Assembly (NCBI RefSeq): GCF_018918125.1
Contig: NZ_JAHLQA010000007.1
Span: forward strand, 372,001-436,000
Source of the DNA: Blautia sp. MSJ-19
Lineage (GTDB): Bacteria; Bacillota; Clostridia; Lachnospirales; Lachnospiraceae
DNA: 64,000 nucleotides
Direction: 5' to 3'
Below are positions 18,686 to 27,262 of the stretch, in pieces. The position numbers and the translations under genes were made by a program. A model generated the notes under the pieces. It had not been told where the DNA came from and did not search any database. It saw only the letters and a list, made by a program, of their open reading frames with translations. Each line of letters opens with the position of its first letter. Position 1 is the stretch's first letter.

Positions 18686-18720
18686 TTGACAATTTTATCA
18701 CTGCGTGATATAAATGTCAA
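18686..18720. promoter_or_regulatory. Symmetric divergent promoters with central operator
   Basis: Plus strand: TTGACA (18686), 17-bp spacer, TATAAA (18709-18714), reading to the ROK gene. Minus strand: TTGACA (18720-18715), 17-bp spacer, TAAAAT (18697-18692), reading to the UlaG-like gene. The spacer contains the palindrome ATCACTGCGTGAT. The two promoters occupy the same 35 bp, so one bound regulator, probably the ROK protein, would control both. Confidence 0.75.
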
Positions 18721-18821
18721 TGAAAGATGAAACAAGAAAACAAAACAGATAACAGGAATGAATCAGACAATAAAAATAGATAAGACGATGAAAAAATAAC
18801 AATGATAAAGGAGCCCGATAC

Positions 18822-19898
18822 ATGGAAAATAAAGTAATTAATCAATTGCATATGCGAGAGATGAATCTGAATGAAGTTCTGAAGATTATCCGTGAGCAGG
18901 GTCCTCTGACCAGGCGAAAACTTCAGGATCTTACGGGACTGAGCTGGGGTGGTGTTTCTCAGATTGTTACAAGATTGCTGAACCAGAATCTGATCATAGA
19001 AGAGAAAGATATGACTCAGACAGCCGGAAGAAAACCAACCTGTCTCAAAATTAACGGACAACAGAATCTTATTCTTGGAATTGATATCAACAGCAGCGGA
19101 ATCACAGCAGTGATCCAGAACCTGCAAAATGAAGTCCTTGAGCAGATAACAGGAACGGCGGACTGCACTTCAAAGGAAGGGCTTCTGACGAGCGTATATC
19201 AGTTGGCGGATGAACTCTATCAGAAATACAAAGACAGAACAATTCTTGCAATGGGAATTTCCATGCAGAGTGCAGTTGATGAGCAAAAAGGTCTTTCCCT
19301 TTATCTGAAAGAATGTCCGGGCTGGAAAGACGTGCCGCTTTGTGAAATTTTTACAGAGCGATACGAAGTACCGGTATATCTGGCACATGACCCGGACTGC
19401 CTTGTTGCTTCGAATGTATCCATGTTTGGAGAAGATGTGATTTTGTTTCGTATAGATTACGGAATTGGTATGTCAGTATTCAAAAACGGCGATTTTATTA
19501 AAGCACCGGGGATGCTGGAAATCGGAAATACTCTGATTCAGGCAAAAGACCGGAAAATACAGACATTGAACAGTCTTGCAACGATTTCTGCAATTGAAAA
19601 AAAGACCGGCCGGAAAATACAGGATTTTGCACAGGATATGCCTGGAAAATCCGGGATTCTGCAGGACGCAGCAGGATATCTTGCAATGGCAATTACAAAT
19701 TCTGCTGTCCTTTTTGATATATCAACGGTTTTGTTGAGTGGAAAATTGATTGAGCAGGTACCGGAAATTTTTACAGAACTGCAGAAAAATTTAAAAACAT
19801 ATCTTCCGGAACAGACGAGGATTTTTAAATATGACGAGAAACGTGCAGCAGCAGGAGCTGCCTGGATTGCAGCAGAAAGACAACTTACGGCATTCTGA
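18822..19898 (+). CDS. ROK-family transcriptional regulator
   Basis: The 358-residue protein has an N-terminal winged helix (NEVLKIIREQGPLTRRKLQD, then GVSQIVTRLLNQNLI) and a ROK sugar-kinase-like domain (LGIDINSSGITAVIQN near 88; DYGIGMSVFKNGDF near 207). The ROK zinc signature is degraded: EIGNTL replaces EIGHM and the CxCGxxGC cysteines are missing, so it should have no kinase activity and perhaps altered ligand binding. Probable repressor of itself, the dehydrogenase-kinase-MtlD operon downstream and the divergent UlaG-like gene, through the 18686-18720 palindrome. A ribosome site (AAAGGAG) precedes the ATG. Confidence 0.88.
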   Translation: MENKVINQLHMREMNLNEVLKIIREQGPLTRRKLQDLTGLSWGGVSQIVTRLLNQNLIIEEKDMTQTAGRKPTCLKINGQQNLILGIDINSSGITAVIQNLQNEVLEQITGTADCTSKEGLLTSVYQLADELYQKYKDRTILAMGISMQSAVDEQKGLSLYLKECPGWKDVPLCEIFTERYEVPVYLAHDPDCLVASNVSMFGEDVILFRIDYGIGMSVFKNGDFIKAPGMLEIGNTLIQAKDRKIQTLNSLATISAIEKKTGRKIQDFAQDMPGKSGILQDAAGYLAMAITNSAVLFDISTVLLSGKLIEQVPEIFTELQKNLKTYLPEQTRIFKYDEKRAAAGAAWIAAERQLTAF

Positions 19899-19977
19899 CA
19901 GAAGCAGTAGAAAGACAGCTTACAGAATTCTGACAGAGGCGGCAGAAAGACAGATTTTACAACATTCTGCCAGAATC
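19869..19977 (+). repeat. Three 35-bp tandem repeats over the ROK gene 3' end
   Basis: Imperfect units start at 19869, 19904 and 19939 (each GC-GCAGAAAGACA ... ATTCTGACAGA). The first contains the last codons and stop of the ROK gene; each unit repeats the stop. This looks like slippage duplication of a gene end. The rest of 19899-20101 has no gene. Confidence 0.75.
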
Positions 19978-20101
19978 AAAAACGCATAGAGTGGAATGGA
20001 TAACAAGCAAAAACAGAGGCAGTATGTATAAGAAATGCAGACAAAAATAAAACGAAAAAATATACAGAAACAACGGTAAAAACCGGGAAAGAGAGGATTT
20101 T

Positions 20102-21115
20102 ATGAAAGCAGTAGTAATTGAGAAACCAGGGACCATGGTCCTTAAGGACATGCCGGTTCCGGAACCGCCAAAAGGGTTTGTTCGAGTGAAAGTAAAACGT
20201 GCCGCGATCTGTGCAACAGATCTGGAAGTACTGGATGGAAATATTGCAGCAAAGTATCCGTTGATTCCTGGTCATGAATGGAGTGGAATTGTTGATGCAC
20301 TGGGTGAAAACGTTGATCCGAAATGGTTAGGTGAGCGTGTGACAGGAAGTAATGATGTTGTCTGCCTGACCTGTCCTGCATGCCGGAGAGGCGAATGGCG
20401 CTACTGTAAGTCCTTTAAGGAAATTGGTTTCAAAATGGATGGGGCTTACGCAGAATACGTGATCGTTCCAGCCTACGGGCTCTGTAAACTTCCGGAAAAT
20501 GTTTCCTTTGCACATGCAGCACTGGCAGAACCTCTTGGAGTAGCACTTGGAACCATGAAAAAATCCCATGCAAAACTTGGCGATACCTGCCTGATCATGG
20601 GAGCAGGTTCTATCGGGCTTTGCACTCTGGTTGTTGCGAGAGCCATGGGACTTCGTGATATCGTAGTCTGCGCATCCAGCCGTGGCAGAGAAGAACTTGC
20701 CAGAAAACACGGTGCAGATCATTTTATAGCAACAAAAGAACAGGACCTTGAAGAAGAAATGAAAAAACTTCATCCGGATGGAACAGACGTGATCATTGAT
20801 GCAACCGGAATGGAAGAATGCATTCAGAAAGCACTTCGTCTCTGCAAAAAAGGAGGCACAGTGGTTCTTGAAGGATACGGAAGAGGCAAGACTATGCAGA
20901 TCCGAATTGATGATATTCACATCAATAATCTTCATCTGATCGGGGCCGGAAACAACTGGAACATGCATCAGAAAGCGATTGACCTGATGGCATCAGGTGT
21001 AATAAATATCGAAGATTTTGTATCAGAAACGATGCCGCTGGATGAGTTTGAAAAAGGCATTTCCATGGTGCGCATGCGTCCGAGAGGCTTTGTCAAAGCG
21101 GAGTTTCAGCCATGA
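20102..21115 (+). CDS. Zinc-dependent polyol/threonine dehydrogenase family protein
   Basis: The 337-residue medium-chain dehydrogenase has catalytic zinc ligands Cys37, His58 and Glu59 (AAICATDLEV, IPGHEWSG), structural zinc cysteines 88, 91, 94 and 102, and the NAD loop GAGSIGLC near 166. It probably oxidises a polyol to a ketose (sorbitol- or ribitol-dehydrogenase type); substrate not readable. The stop overlaps the next gene's start by 4 bp (ATGA). Compared with the gatD-like protein it lacks the hexitol-phosphate segments, so it likely uses an unphosphorylated polyol. Confidence 0.85.
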   Translation: MKAVVIEKPGTMVLKDMPVPEPPKGFVRVKVKRAAICATDLEVLDGNIAAKYPLIPGHEWSGIVDALGENVDPKWLGERVTGSNDVVCLTCPACRRGEWRYCKSFKEIGFKMDGAYAEYVIVPAYGLCKLPENVSFAHAALAEPLGVALGTMKKSHAKLGDTCLIMGAGSIGLCTLVVARAMGLRDIVVCASSRGREELARKHGADHFIATKEQDLEEEMKKLHPDGTDVIIDATGMEECIQKALRLCKKGGTVVLEGYGRGKTMQIRIDDIHINNLHLIGAGNNWNMHQKAIDLMASGVINIEDFVSETMPLDEFEKGISMVRMRPRGFVKAEFQP

Positions 21116-22491
21116 TCGCCGGAATTGATCTGGGAACGTCGTCCGTAAAAATTGTCTGTGTGGATCAGGCAGGAAACATTCAGAAAGCAAGCTGTCGTTA
21201 TCAGGAAAACACTGTAGAAGAATGGATGCATGCGATCCGGGAGGCTTTTTGCCAGCTTGATACACAGAAAATTACAGCAATTTCTCTTTCTTCGCAGGTG
21301 GGAACTTATATCATGGATGGAAAGGTTCTTTCCTGGAGAGACAGCGGGGGAGAAGAGGAACTGAAAGAATTACGGAAAGTGTTTACTTCGGAAGAATTTG
21401 TAACAGAGATTTCAATGATTCATCCGTCACTGGTATCTTACCCGATACCAAGAATCCATTATCTGCAGAAACGGACGGAGCCGGATCATATACCACAAAA
21501 CATCTGTCAACCAAAAGAATGTATCTGTCGTTACCTGACAGGAAAAAACGGCAGCGATCAGTATTCCTGGCGAGGGCTGGCAAATCAGCAAACTGGGAAG
21601 TACAGTCAGAAATTTCTTACATATCTTGGAATTTCCGACAAAATTTTACCGTCTCTGCAGTCTCCGTTTGAACAGGTTGGGACACTGCTTGAAGCAACAG
21701 CAGTGGAATGTGGATTAAAAACAGGGATTCCGGTTTACACAGGATGTAATGATTTTTATGCGTCTCTTCTTGGAATGGGAATCGTGAAGCCGGGAGACTG
21801 TTTTGATGTAACGGGAACCAGTGAACATGTAGGCATGATCACAGAAGCACTTGTACAGGATGAAAAAGTGATTGCATCACCGTATCTCAATGGTTGTGTG
21901 GCTTACGGAGTGACGGCTTCGAGTGGTGGTTCACTGGATTTTGGTCTCAGAGAACTGGAACTGGCAAATGTCAGTTACGAAAAATATCGAAATAAAAAGA
22001 AAATGCCGCTTTTTCTTCCGTATGTAAACGGGGAACGAGCACCAATCTATGATGCACAGGCACGTGGCGTTTTCTTCGGAATCGAAGCTGATACGACAAG
22101 AGAAGATATGGCATATGCGGTTATGGAGGGGGTAGCCTTTTCCACATGGCACATTATGGAAGCACTTCCGAAAGAAAATATCCGGCAGATGATCTGCGCA
22201 GGTGGTGCAACAAGAAACAGAGAATTATTACAGCTAAAAGCGGATCTGTTCGGAATTCCATTTGTGCGTGCGGAGGAAGAAGATACGTCAGCATATGGCG
22301 CATGTATGATTGGAGCGGTCGGAGAAAAATGGTATCCGGATGTCCAGACTGCAGTCACAGATATGTGCAGCTACGCTTCTGCAATACAGCCGCAGGAAAA
22401 TAAAAGATTAAAGGAAAGATTTCAGTTATACAAAAAAATATACAGAGATTTAAAACAGGAATTTCAGGAATTCAGGAGGATAAGTCAATGA
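21112..22491 (+). CDS. FGGY-family carbohydrate kinase
   Basis: The 459-residue FGGY kinase starts MIAGIDLGTSSVKIVCVD. It has DCFDVTGTSEHVG near 230, the conserved LPYVNGERAPIYD near 303 and the C-terminal CAGGATRNRELLQLKADLFG-type segment (near 365). It is somewhat shorter than standard xylulokinases (about 490-500) and its N-terminal half diverges, so I leave the substrate open: a ketose or polyol made available by the dehydrogenase upstream. It overlaps both neighbours by ATGA, so it is tightly coupled within the operon. Confidence 0.82.
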   Translation: MIAGIDLGTSSVKIVCVDQAGNIQKASCRYQENTVEEWMHAIREAFCQLDTQKITAISLSSQVGTYIMDGKVLSWRDSGGEEELKELRKVFTSEEFVTEISMIHPSLVSYPIPRIHYLQKRTEPDHIPQNICQPKECICRYLTGKNGSDQYSWRGLANQQTGKYSQKFLTYLGISDKILPSLQSPFEQVGTLLEATAVECGLKTGIPVYTGCNDFYASLLGMGIVKPGDCFDVTGTSEHVGMITEALVQDEKVIASPYLNGCVAYGVTASSGGSLDFGLRELELANVSYEKYRNKKKMPLFLPYVNGERAPIYDAQARGVFFGIEADTTREDMAYAVMEGVAFSTWHIMEALPKENIRQMICAGGATRNRELLQLKADLFGIPFVRAEEEDTSAYGACMIGAVGEKWYPDVQTAVTDMCSYASAIQPQENKRLKERFQLYKKIYRDLKQEFQEFRRISQ

Positions 22492-23663
22492 GTTGTGTGA
22501 TTTTTGGAGCAGGAAAAATAGCAAGAGGTTTTATCGCTCATCTTTTGAGCCTTTCCGATATTGATTTTGTATTTGTAGAAAAAGTAGATGCACTGGCAGA
22601 TCTGATCAATGAGCGGGGACAGTACACCATTAATATTCTGGGTGCACCGGAAAAAAATTATGTTGTAAAAAATGCCCGTGCTCTTAAATTCAGTCAGGTA
22701 GATGAGATAACAGAAGCAATTGCAGAGGCCGATGTTGTTTTTGATGCAGTCGGCGGAAAAAATCTTCAGGAGATCGTACCATTTTATATCAAAGGTATCG
22801 AAGCAAAAGCCAAAAAAGGTGGATATCTTAACTTTGTTACCTGTGAAAACTGGAAGCAGCCGGCAAAAATCCTTCAGGATGGTGTAGAAGCTGGCATTTC
22901 CGAAGATACAAAAGAATACCTTGACAAATATGTTGGATTTACAGAGTCTGTCATTATGCGTTCCGGAATTGAAGCACCAAAGGAACTTCTGGAAAAAGAT
23001 CCGCTGATCGTCAATGTACAGGATTACTGGTATCTTCCGGTAGATGCAGACCGTGTCAAAGGCAAGCTTCCGGAAATTAAATATATGGATGCCCTGACCG
23101 GATTTTCCGGATTCCTGGAAAGAAAATTTTATACATACAATGCTGCAAACGGAAGCACTTCTTTCCTGGGAGCACTGCTTGGATATGAAGTACTGGCAGA
23201 GGCTGCACATGATGAGAGAATCCTGAAGATCCTGGATGGTGTATATCATGAAACAGGCAAAGCCCTTTCTGAGAAGCATGGAATCCCGCTGGAAGATCAG
23301 ATGGCGTTTACTCAGACATCCCTGCACAAATTACAGGATTATACAATTGTAGATTCGATTGAAAGAAATGCCCGTGATCCACTCAGAAAACTTGGCAAAG
23401 ACGATCGTCTGGTAGGATCTGCAAGAATGGTACTCGCCTGTGGCATCAAACCGGAAAATCTTTGCACAGCGATCGCAGCAGCCATTTATTACAGAAATCT
23501 GGAGGATCCAAGTGCAGTTGAGCTTGAAAGAATCGTCAAAGAAGAAGGAATTGATGCAGTTCTTGAAAAAGTATGCGGAATTGATCCAAATGGAGAACTT
23601 GGCTTAATGATCAAAGAAAAAATTGAGAAAATCAAAGAATGGGGATGGCTTAAAAATGAATAA
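22488..23663 (+). CDS. MtlD-family dehydrogenase paralogue 1, catalytic His replaced
   Basis: The 391-residue protein resembles mannitol-1-phosphate 5-dehydrogenase: VIFGAGKIARGFIAHLL (NAD loop), CENWKQPA near 119, DSIERNARDPLRKL and GDR-like KDDRLVG near 305. In MtlD and long-chain mannitol dehydrogenases the active site is Lys-x4-Asn-x2-His. Here Lys213 and Asn218 remain (RKFYTYNAANGS) but the histidine position is Asn221. It overlaps the kinase (ATGA) and the next paralogue (8 bp). Either the substrate and mechanism differ or the two paralogues work as a pair; see findings. Reaction not assigned. Confidence 0.82.
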   Translation: MSCVIFGAGKIARGFIAHLLSLSDIDFVFVEKVDALADLINERGQYTINILGAPEKNYVVKNARALKFSQVDEITEAIAEADVVFDAVGGKNLQEIVPFYIKGIEAKAKKGGYLNFVTCENWKQPAKILQDGVEAGISEDTKEYLDKYVGFTESVIMRSGIEAPKELLEKDPLIVNVQDYWYLPVDADRVKGKLPEIKYMDALTGFSGFLERKFYTYNAANGSTSFLGALLGYEVLAEAAHDERILKILDGVYHETGKALSEKHGIPLEDQMAFTQTSLHKLQDYTIVDSIERNARDPLRKLGKDDRLVGSARMVLACGIKPENLCTAIAAAIYYRNLEDPSAVELERIVKEEGIDAVLEKVCGIDPNGELGLMIKEKIEKIKEWGWLKNE

Positions 23664-24729
23664 GATCATGATCATCGGAGCAGGAAAGACCGGAAGAGGA
23701 TATCTTGCCAGACTGTTGAAAGAATCCGATAAAGAAATCTGTTTTGTGGATAAAGATGCAGCACTGATCCAGAAGTTGCAGGAAAAGAAAAGTTTCCTCA
23801 TTCACTTCTTTGGAAAAGTGAGAGAAGATTTTGAAGTAAAAGATTACTCCGCAGTTACATGGGAAGATGCAGATTTTGCGGATACGTCACTGATCCTTGT
23901 TTCTGTAGGCGGCACAAATCTTACAGATGTAGGTGTCAAATTGAAAGAAAAACTTTCGAAAGGTCATCATTACGATATTATTACCTGCGAAAACTCTTCA
24001 CATCCGGCACAGGTGCTCGAAGATGCGATCGGAGAAGGATTTGATCTTTCCATCAGCGAATCTACTGTATTTTGTACAACAATTGAGACAGAGGGAACAG
24101 AGCTTGACATCAACTCCGAAAACTATCCGTATCTGCAGTGCAATGCAGATCTTCTTCCGGGATTTGTAAGTGATATGCCGGGAATCCGCCCACTGAAAGA
24201 TTTTGGAGATTTTCTTACCAGAAAACTGTATACTTACAATGCTGCAAGCTGTGTGCTGGCATATCTGGGAGCTGTAAAAGGATACACGGATTACAGAGAT
24301 GCAGGAAAAGATCCGGAGATTCTGAAAAAACTGGATCAAAATTACGAAGTGACCAACAAGGTTCTCTGTGAAGTTTACGGATATGATCCAAAAGATCAGG
24401 AAGAATTTGCAGCACTTTCCCGGGCAAAATTCACAAGTCAGGTAATTGTAGATACAGTTGATCGAAATGCAAGAGAGCCACAGCGGAAGCTTCAGGATAA
24501 AGAACGAATCATCGGACCAATGAAACTGATCTATGAACATGGAGTCGTGCCGGAAGTGCTGATTGAGACCGCTGCGGCTGCACTCCTTTACGACAAAGGC
24601 GATGCATGGCTGGAAATTAAGAAAAGCCACACACCGGGCAAGATTCTGGAGGAAATCTGCAATTTGCATCCGGGGGAATTTCTTTATGAAGAAGTTCTGA
24701 AGAAATATGAAGAACTGAGTTCTTTGTAA
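23656..24729 (+). CDS. MtlD-family dehydrogenase paralogue 2, catalytic His replaced
   Basis: The 357-residue protein starts at 23656 (MNKIMIIGAGKTGRGYLARL); the ATG overlaps the stop of paralogue 1 as ATGAATAA. It is a diverged paralogue of the preceding gene: CENSSHPAQ, VDRNAREPQRKL and KERIIGP occupy the same places. The Lys-x4-Asn-x2-His motif is again altered: Lys190 and Asn195 are kept (RKLYTYNAASCVLAYLG) while Ser198 stands for His. Last gene of the ROK operon; the intergenic repeat begins 4 bp after its stop. Confidence 0.82.
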   Translation: MNKIMIIGAGKTGRGYLARLLKESDKEICFVDKDAALIQKLQEKKSFLIHFFGKVREDFEVKDYSAVTWEDADFADTSLILVSVGGTNLTDVGVKLKEKLSKGHHYDIITCENSSHPAQVLEDAIGEGFDLSISESTVFCTTIETEGTELDINSENYPYLQCNADLLPGFVSDMPGIRPLKDFGDFLTRKLYTYNAASCVLAYLGAVKGYTDYRDAGKDPEILKKLDQNYEVTNKVLCEVYGYDPKDQEEFAALSRAKFTSQVIVDTVDRNAREPQRKLQDKERIIGPMKLIYEHGVVPEVLIETAAAALLYDKGDAWLEIKKSHTPGKILEEICNLHPGEFLYEEVLKKYEELSSL

Positions 24730-24733
24730 AAAT

Positions 24734-25400
24734 CTGCGAGGGGAGGGCGCTCATAGTTGCGAAGGCCGCTCTCCCCTCGCACACCCCACCGGGCCACGCG
24801 GTCAAATAGCCGGTAGTGCATTGGAAATGGATTTAGAAGCTGAATGATAATTGTTTTGTCAAATAATTTAGATTATTTTAATTCACCCCACCGGGCCACA
24901 CGTCTGTGTGGGGCATTTTATTGGGAAAAATGTCAGTATATTGCATATGAATGACTGAGATTAAAGCAAGTGCTGAGCAGGTCCACAAAATTACGGGCTG
25001 TGAATGACCAGTAGAAGAGTAAGTACTGAGCAGGTCCACGAAATTATGGGCCGTGAATGACCTGTAAAAGAGTAAGTACTGAACGGACCAACAAAAATGG
25101 CCGAGCTTGGATGGCTTGGAAGTAAATAAGTATGATAAAGGTCAGTGAAGTGCCGGAAATTGGATGACTTCTACAAGACTTAGTATAATGCAAGTCTATT
25201 ATGTGCGGAAAATCAGATGGTCCCCGAAGTACTTACAGGAATCTGAGTCAATAGCCAGATGATTAGTGAAGCATTTACAGGAATCTGAGTCAATAGCTTG
25301 ATGATTTTTATAGTATTTTATTAATGAGAGTCACCTTCTTATATGCTTTCCTCTGGAATTTGGAATGATTTCCCTATGATTTCAATAGTACAGCGGTGGA
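24734..25400 (+). repeat. Noncoding intergenic element, copy B
   Basis: Second copy of the element at 17022-17547, in the same order and orientation: CTGCGAGGGGAG hairpin, CCCCACCGGGCCACGC, variable stretch, second CCCCACCGGGCCAC in a terminator (24886-24914), GAGATTAAAGCAAGT, tandem ~53-bp units and a similar tail ending TATGATTTC. It is longer because it has three rather than two of the ~53-bp units (from about 24977, 25030 and 25083) and a 22-bp exact repeat, TTACAGGAATCTGAGTCAAT plus AG, at 25233 and 25275 where copy A has a single related stretch. It begins 4 bp after the preceding gene, so it forms that operon's 3' end. Confidence 0.8.
24886..24920 (+). terminator. Terminator within repeat copy B
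   Basis: CCCCACCGGGCCACACGTCT then GTGTGGGG, followed by CATTTTA. The CCCCAC/GTGGGG pairing matches copy A; the T-run is weaker. Confidence 0.6.
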
Positions 25401-25642
25401 GGGGTACTTCTTTTCCCACCGCGTACGCAGGAAAACAACTACATACTTTCCCTCCTTTACTGCGTTTCGATAGAGTTCATAATAAATCTCATTGCAATCA
25501 TTTCCCAACAACTTCCACAAAAAATCCCATCTTCTTATACAAAAATCCCTCAAATCATGCTACAATAAAATACTGACAAAAAATAGTCAGGGGCAATCTG
25601 ACTTAACAAGACACATGAATTTGAAAATGGGGGAGTAAATAC
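25401..25642. other. Intergenic stretch before the sensor operon
   Basis: Starts with a GCGGTGG ... CCACCGC hairpin, then AT-rich sequence with a TACAAT box (25559-25564) and a CTGAC/GTCAG hairpin near 25574-25591. I see no good -35 box and no gene. Confidence 0.4.
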
Positions 25643-27262
25643 ATGTATCGAATACTACTGGTGGATGACGAGATCCTCGTCCGGGATGCCATCAAAGAAA
25701 ATATCGACTGGAAAGCAATCGACTGTGAACTCGTCGGCGATTGCGAAAACGGCAAACAGGCTGCCGAATTTGTAAAAGAGCATCCGGTTGATATCGTACT
25801 TACAGATATCCTCATGCCATATATGGATGGCATGGAACTAAGTCATTTCCTGCATGATAATTATCCGGATATTGTCATTGTGATCTTCAGTGGCTTCGGA
25901 GAATTTGAATATGCAAAAAAAGCAATTCAATATGGAGTCAGTGAATATCTCCTCAAGCCGGTAACGGCTATGGAACTCACCGGAGTGATCGAAAAAATGA
26001 AGAAAAAAGTAGATCAGCTCCGTATCGAAAAATACAAAATGGACAGGCTGACCAAGACATCCGAAAAATATCACAAAAATGAACAGATCATTCGTTCCAA
26101 AAATATGGAAGCACTTGTGAACTGTACCACGGATGTTAACAAAAGCATTCAGAGACTTGCAGAAATGGGAATCGATATTTCAGCGATCAGTTATCGTGTG
26201 GCACTTTTTGATATAGATCTTTATTCCGGAATGTACCAGCTGGATACCGAAAAACGCCAGGAAAGTGCCCTTATGGCATTTGTTCTGTTTAATATCAGCG
26301 ATGAGATCGTCACCAGAGAAGATGCCGGAATCGCATATCAGGAAGGCAATAACCGTGTATGCGTTCTGTTTCAGGAAAAATGGAGCCGCAATTTTACTGC
26401 CAGAACCAAAGAAATCTGCCGAGAGATCCAGGAAAAAACAAAAGAAGTGATGGGATTTGATGTTTCTATGGGAATCGGAAAATGGGTAAAAAATCCAGAA
26501 GAACTGATTCAGTCACATGATATGGCAGAGCAGACCCTTCAGTATCGTTATCTTTTGGGTGGAAATCTTCTTATTGATATGGAAGAACAGCATCCGGCAC
26601 AGGAAATCGGACTGGATGAATCACTGGCAGAACTTAAGGAGGGCATGAAGACTGGACAAAAAGCGCAGGTTGATCAGATACTGGCAACGATTGAAGAGTC
26701 CATTCGACATGCATTGATGGAAAAGAGCCGTGCATGTATGTATCTGCAGCAGGTTATTCGAACTATGGACAATGCCTGCGAGGATGTTTCAGCAAACATG
26801 GATGAAGTTCGCGAAGACAGAGATGAACTGCTCCGACAGGTTACAGAACAGAAATCCTTTGAAGATGCCTGCAAAGTTGTACAGAAACATATGGATCGGG
26901 TATTTGGTATCCTGTCTGAGATGAATACATCCAGCAGTGAGCGGCAGGCCCGTCTGGCAATCGATTACATACAGAAAAATTACATGGACCCAGATCTCAG
27001 CCTGAACAGCATCTGTTCTTATCTGAATATCAGCACAAGCTATTTCAGTACTATTTTCAAAGATGAGACAGGAGAGACCTTTACAGAAGTACTGATCCGT
27101 ACCCGCATGGAAAAGGCAAAAGAACTGCTTGAGAATACCACCATGAAGAACTATGAGATTGCCGAAAAAGTCGGGTTCTCTGATCCTCATTATTTCGGAA
27201 TCTCATTCAAAAAGATGACAGGCTGTACACCTACCGAATATGCAAGGGAGAAGCGCAGATGA
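25643..27262 (+). CDS. YesN-type response regulator (REC + AraC HTH)
   Basis: The 539-residue protein has a receiver domain (ILLVDDEILVRD, phospho-acceptor Asp in VLTDILMPYMDG near residue 55, Lys in YLLKP near 105), a long middle region and a C-terminal AraC helix-turn-helix pair (SLNSICSYLNISTSYFSTIF; GFSDPHYFGISFKKMTGCTP). Such regulators activate nearby sugar-import genes when phosphorylated. It overlaps the histidine kinase by ATGA. Likely target: the ABC importer from 30217. Confidence 0.92.
   Translation: MYRILLVDDEILVRDAIKENIDWKAIDCELVGDCENGKQAAEFVKEHPVDIVLTDILMPYMDGMELSHFLHDNYPDIVIVIFSGFGEFEYAKKAIQYGVSEYLLKPVTAMELTGVIEKMKKKVDQLRIEKYKMDRLTKTSEKYHKNEQIIRSKNMEALVNCTTDVNKSIQRLAEMGIDISAISYRVALFDIDLYSGMYQLDTEKRQESALMAFVLFNISDEIVTREDAGIAYQEGNNRVCVLFQEKWSRNFTARTKEICREIQEKTKEVMGFDVSMGIGKWVKNPEELIQSHDMAEQTLQYRYLLGGNLLIDMEEQHPAQEIGLDESLAELKEGMKTGQKAQVDQILATIEESIRHALMEKSRACMYLQQVIRTMDNACEDVSANMDEVREDRDELLRQVTEQKSFEDACKVVQKHMDRVFGILSEMNTSSSERQARLAIDYIQKNYMDPDLSLNSICSYLNISTSYFSTIFKDETGETFTEVLIRTRMEKAKELLENTTMKNYEIAEKVGFSDPHYFGISFKKMTGCTPTEYAREKRR

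Noticed and set aside
25343-25576. 77-codon frame before the sensor operon
   Set aside because: No ribosome site, low-complexity composition, starts inside the noncoding repeat.
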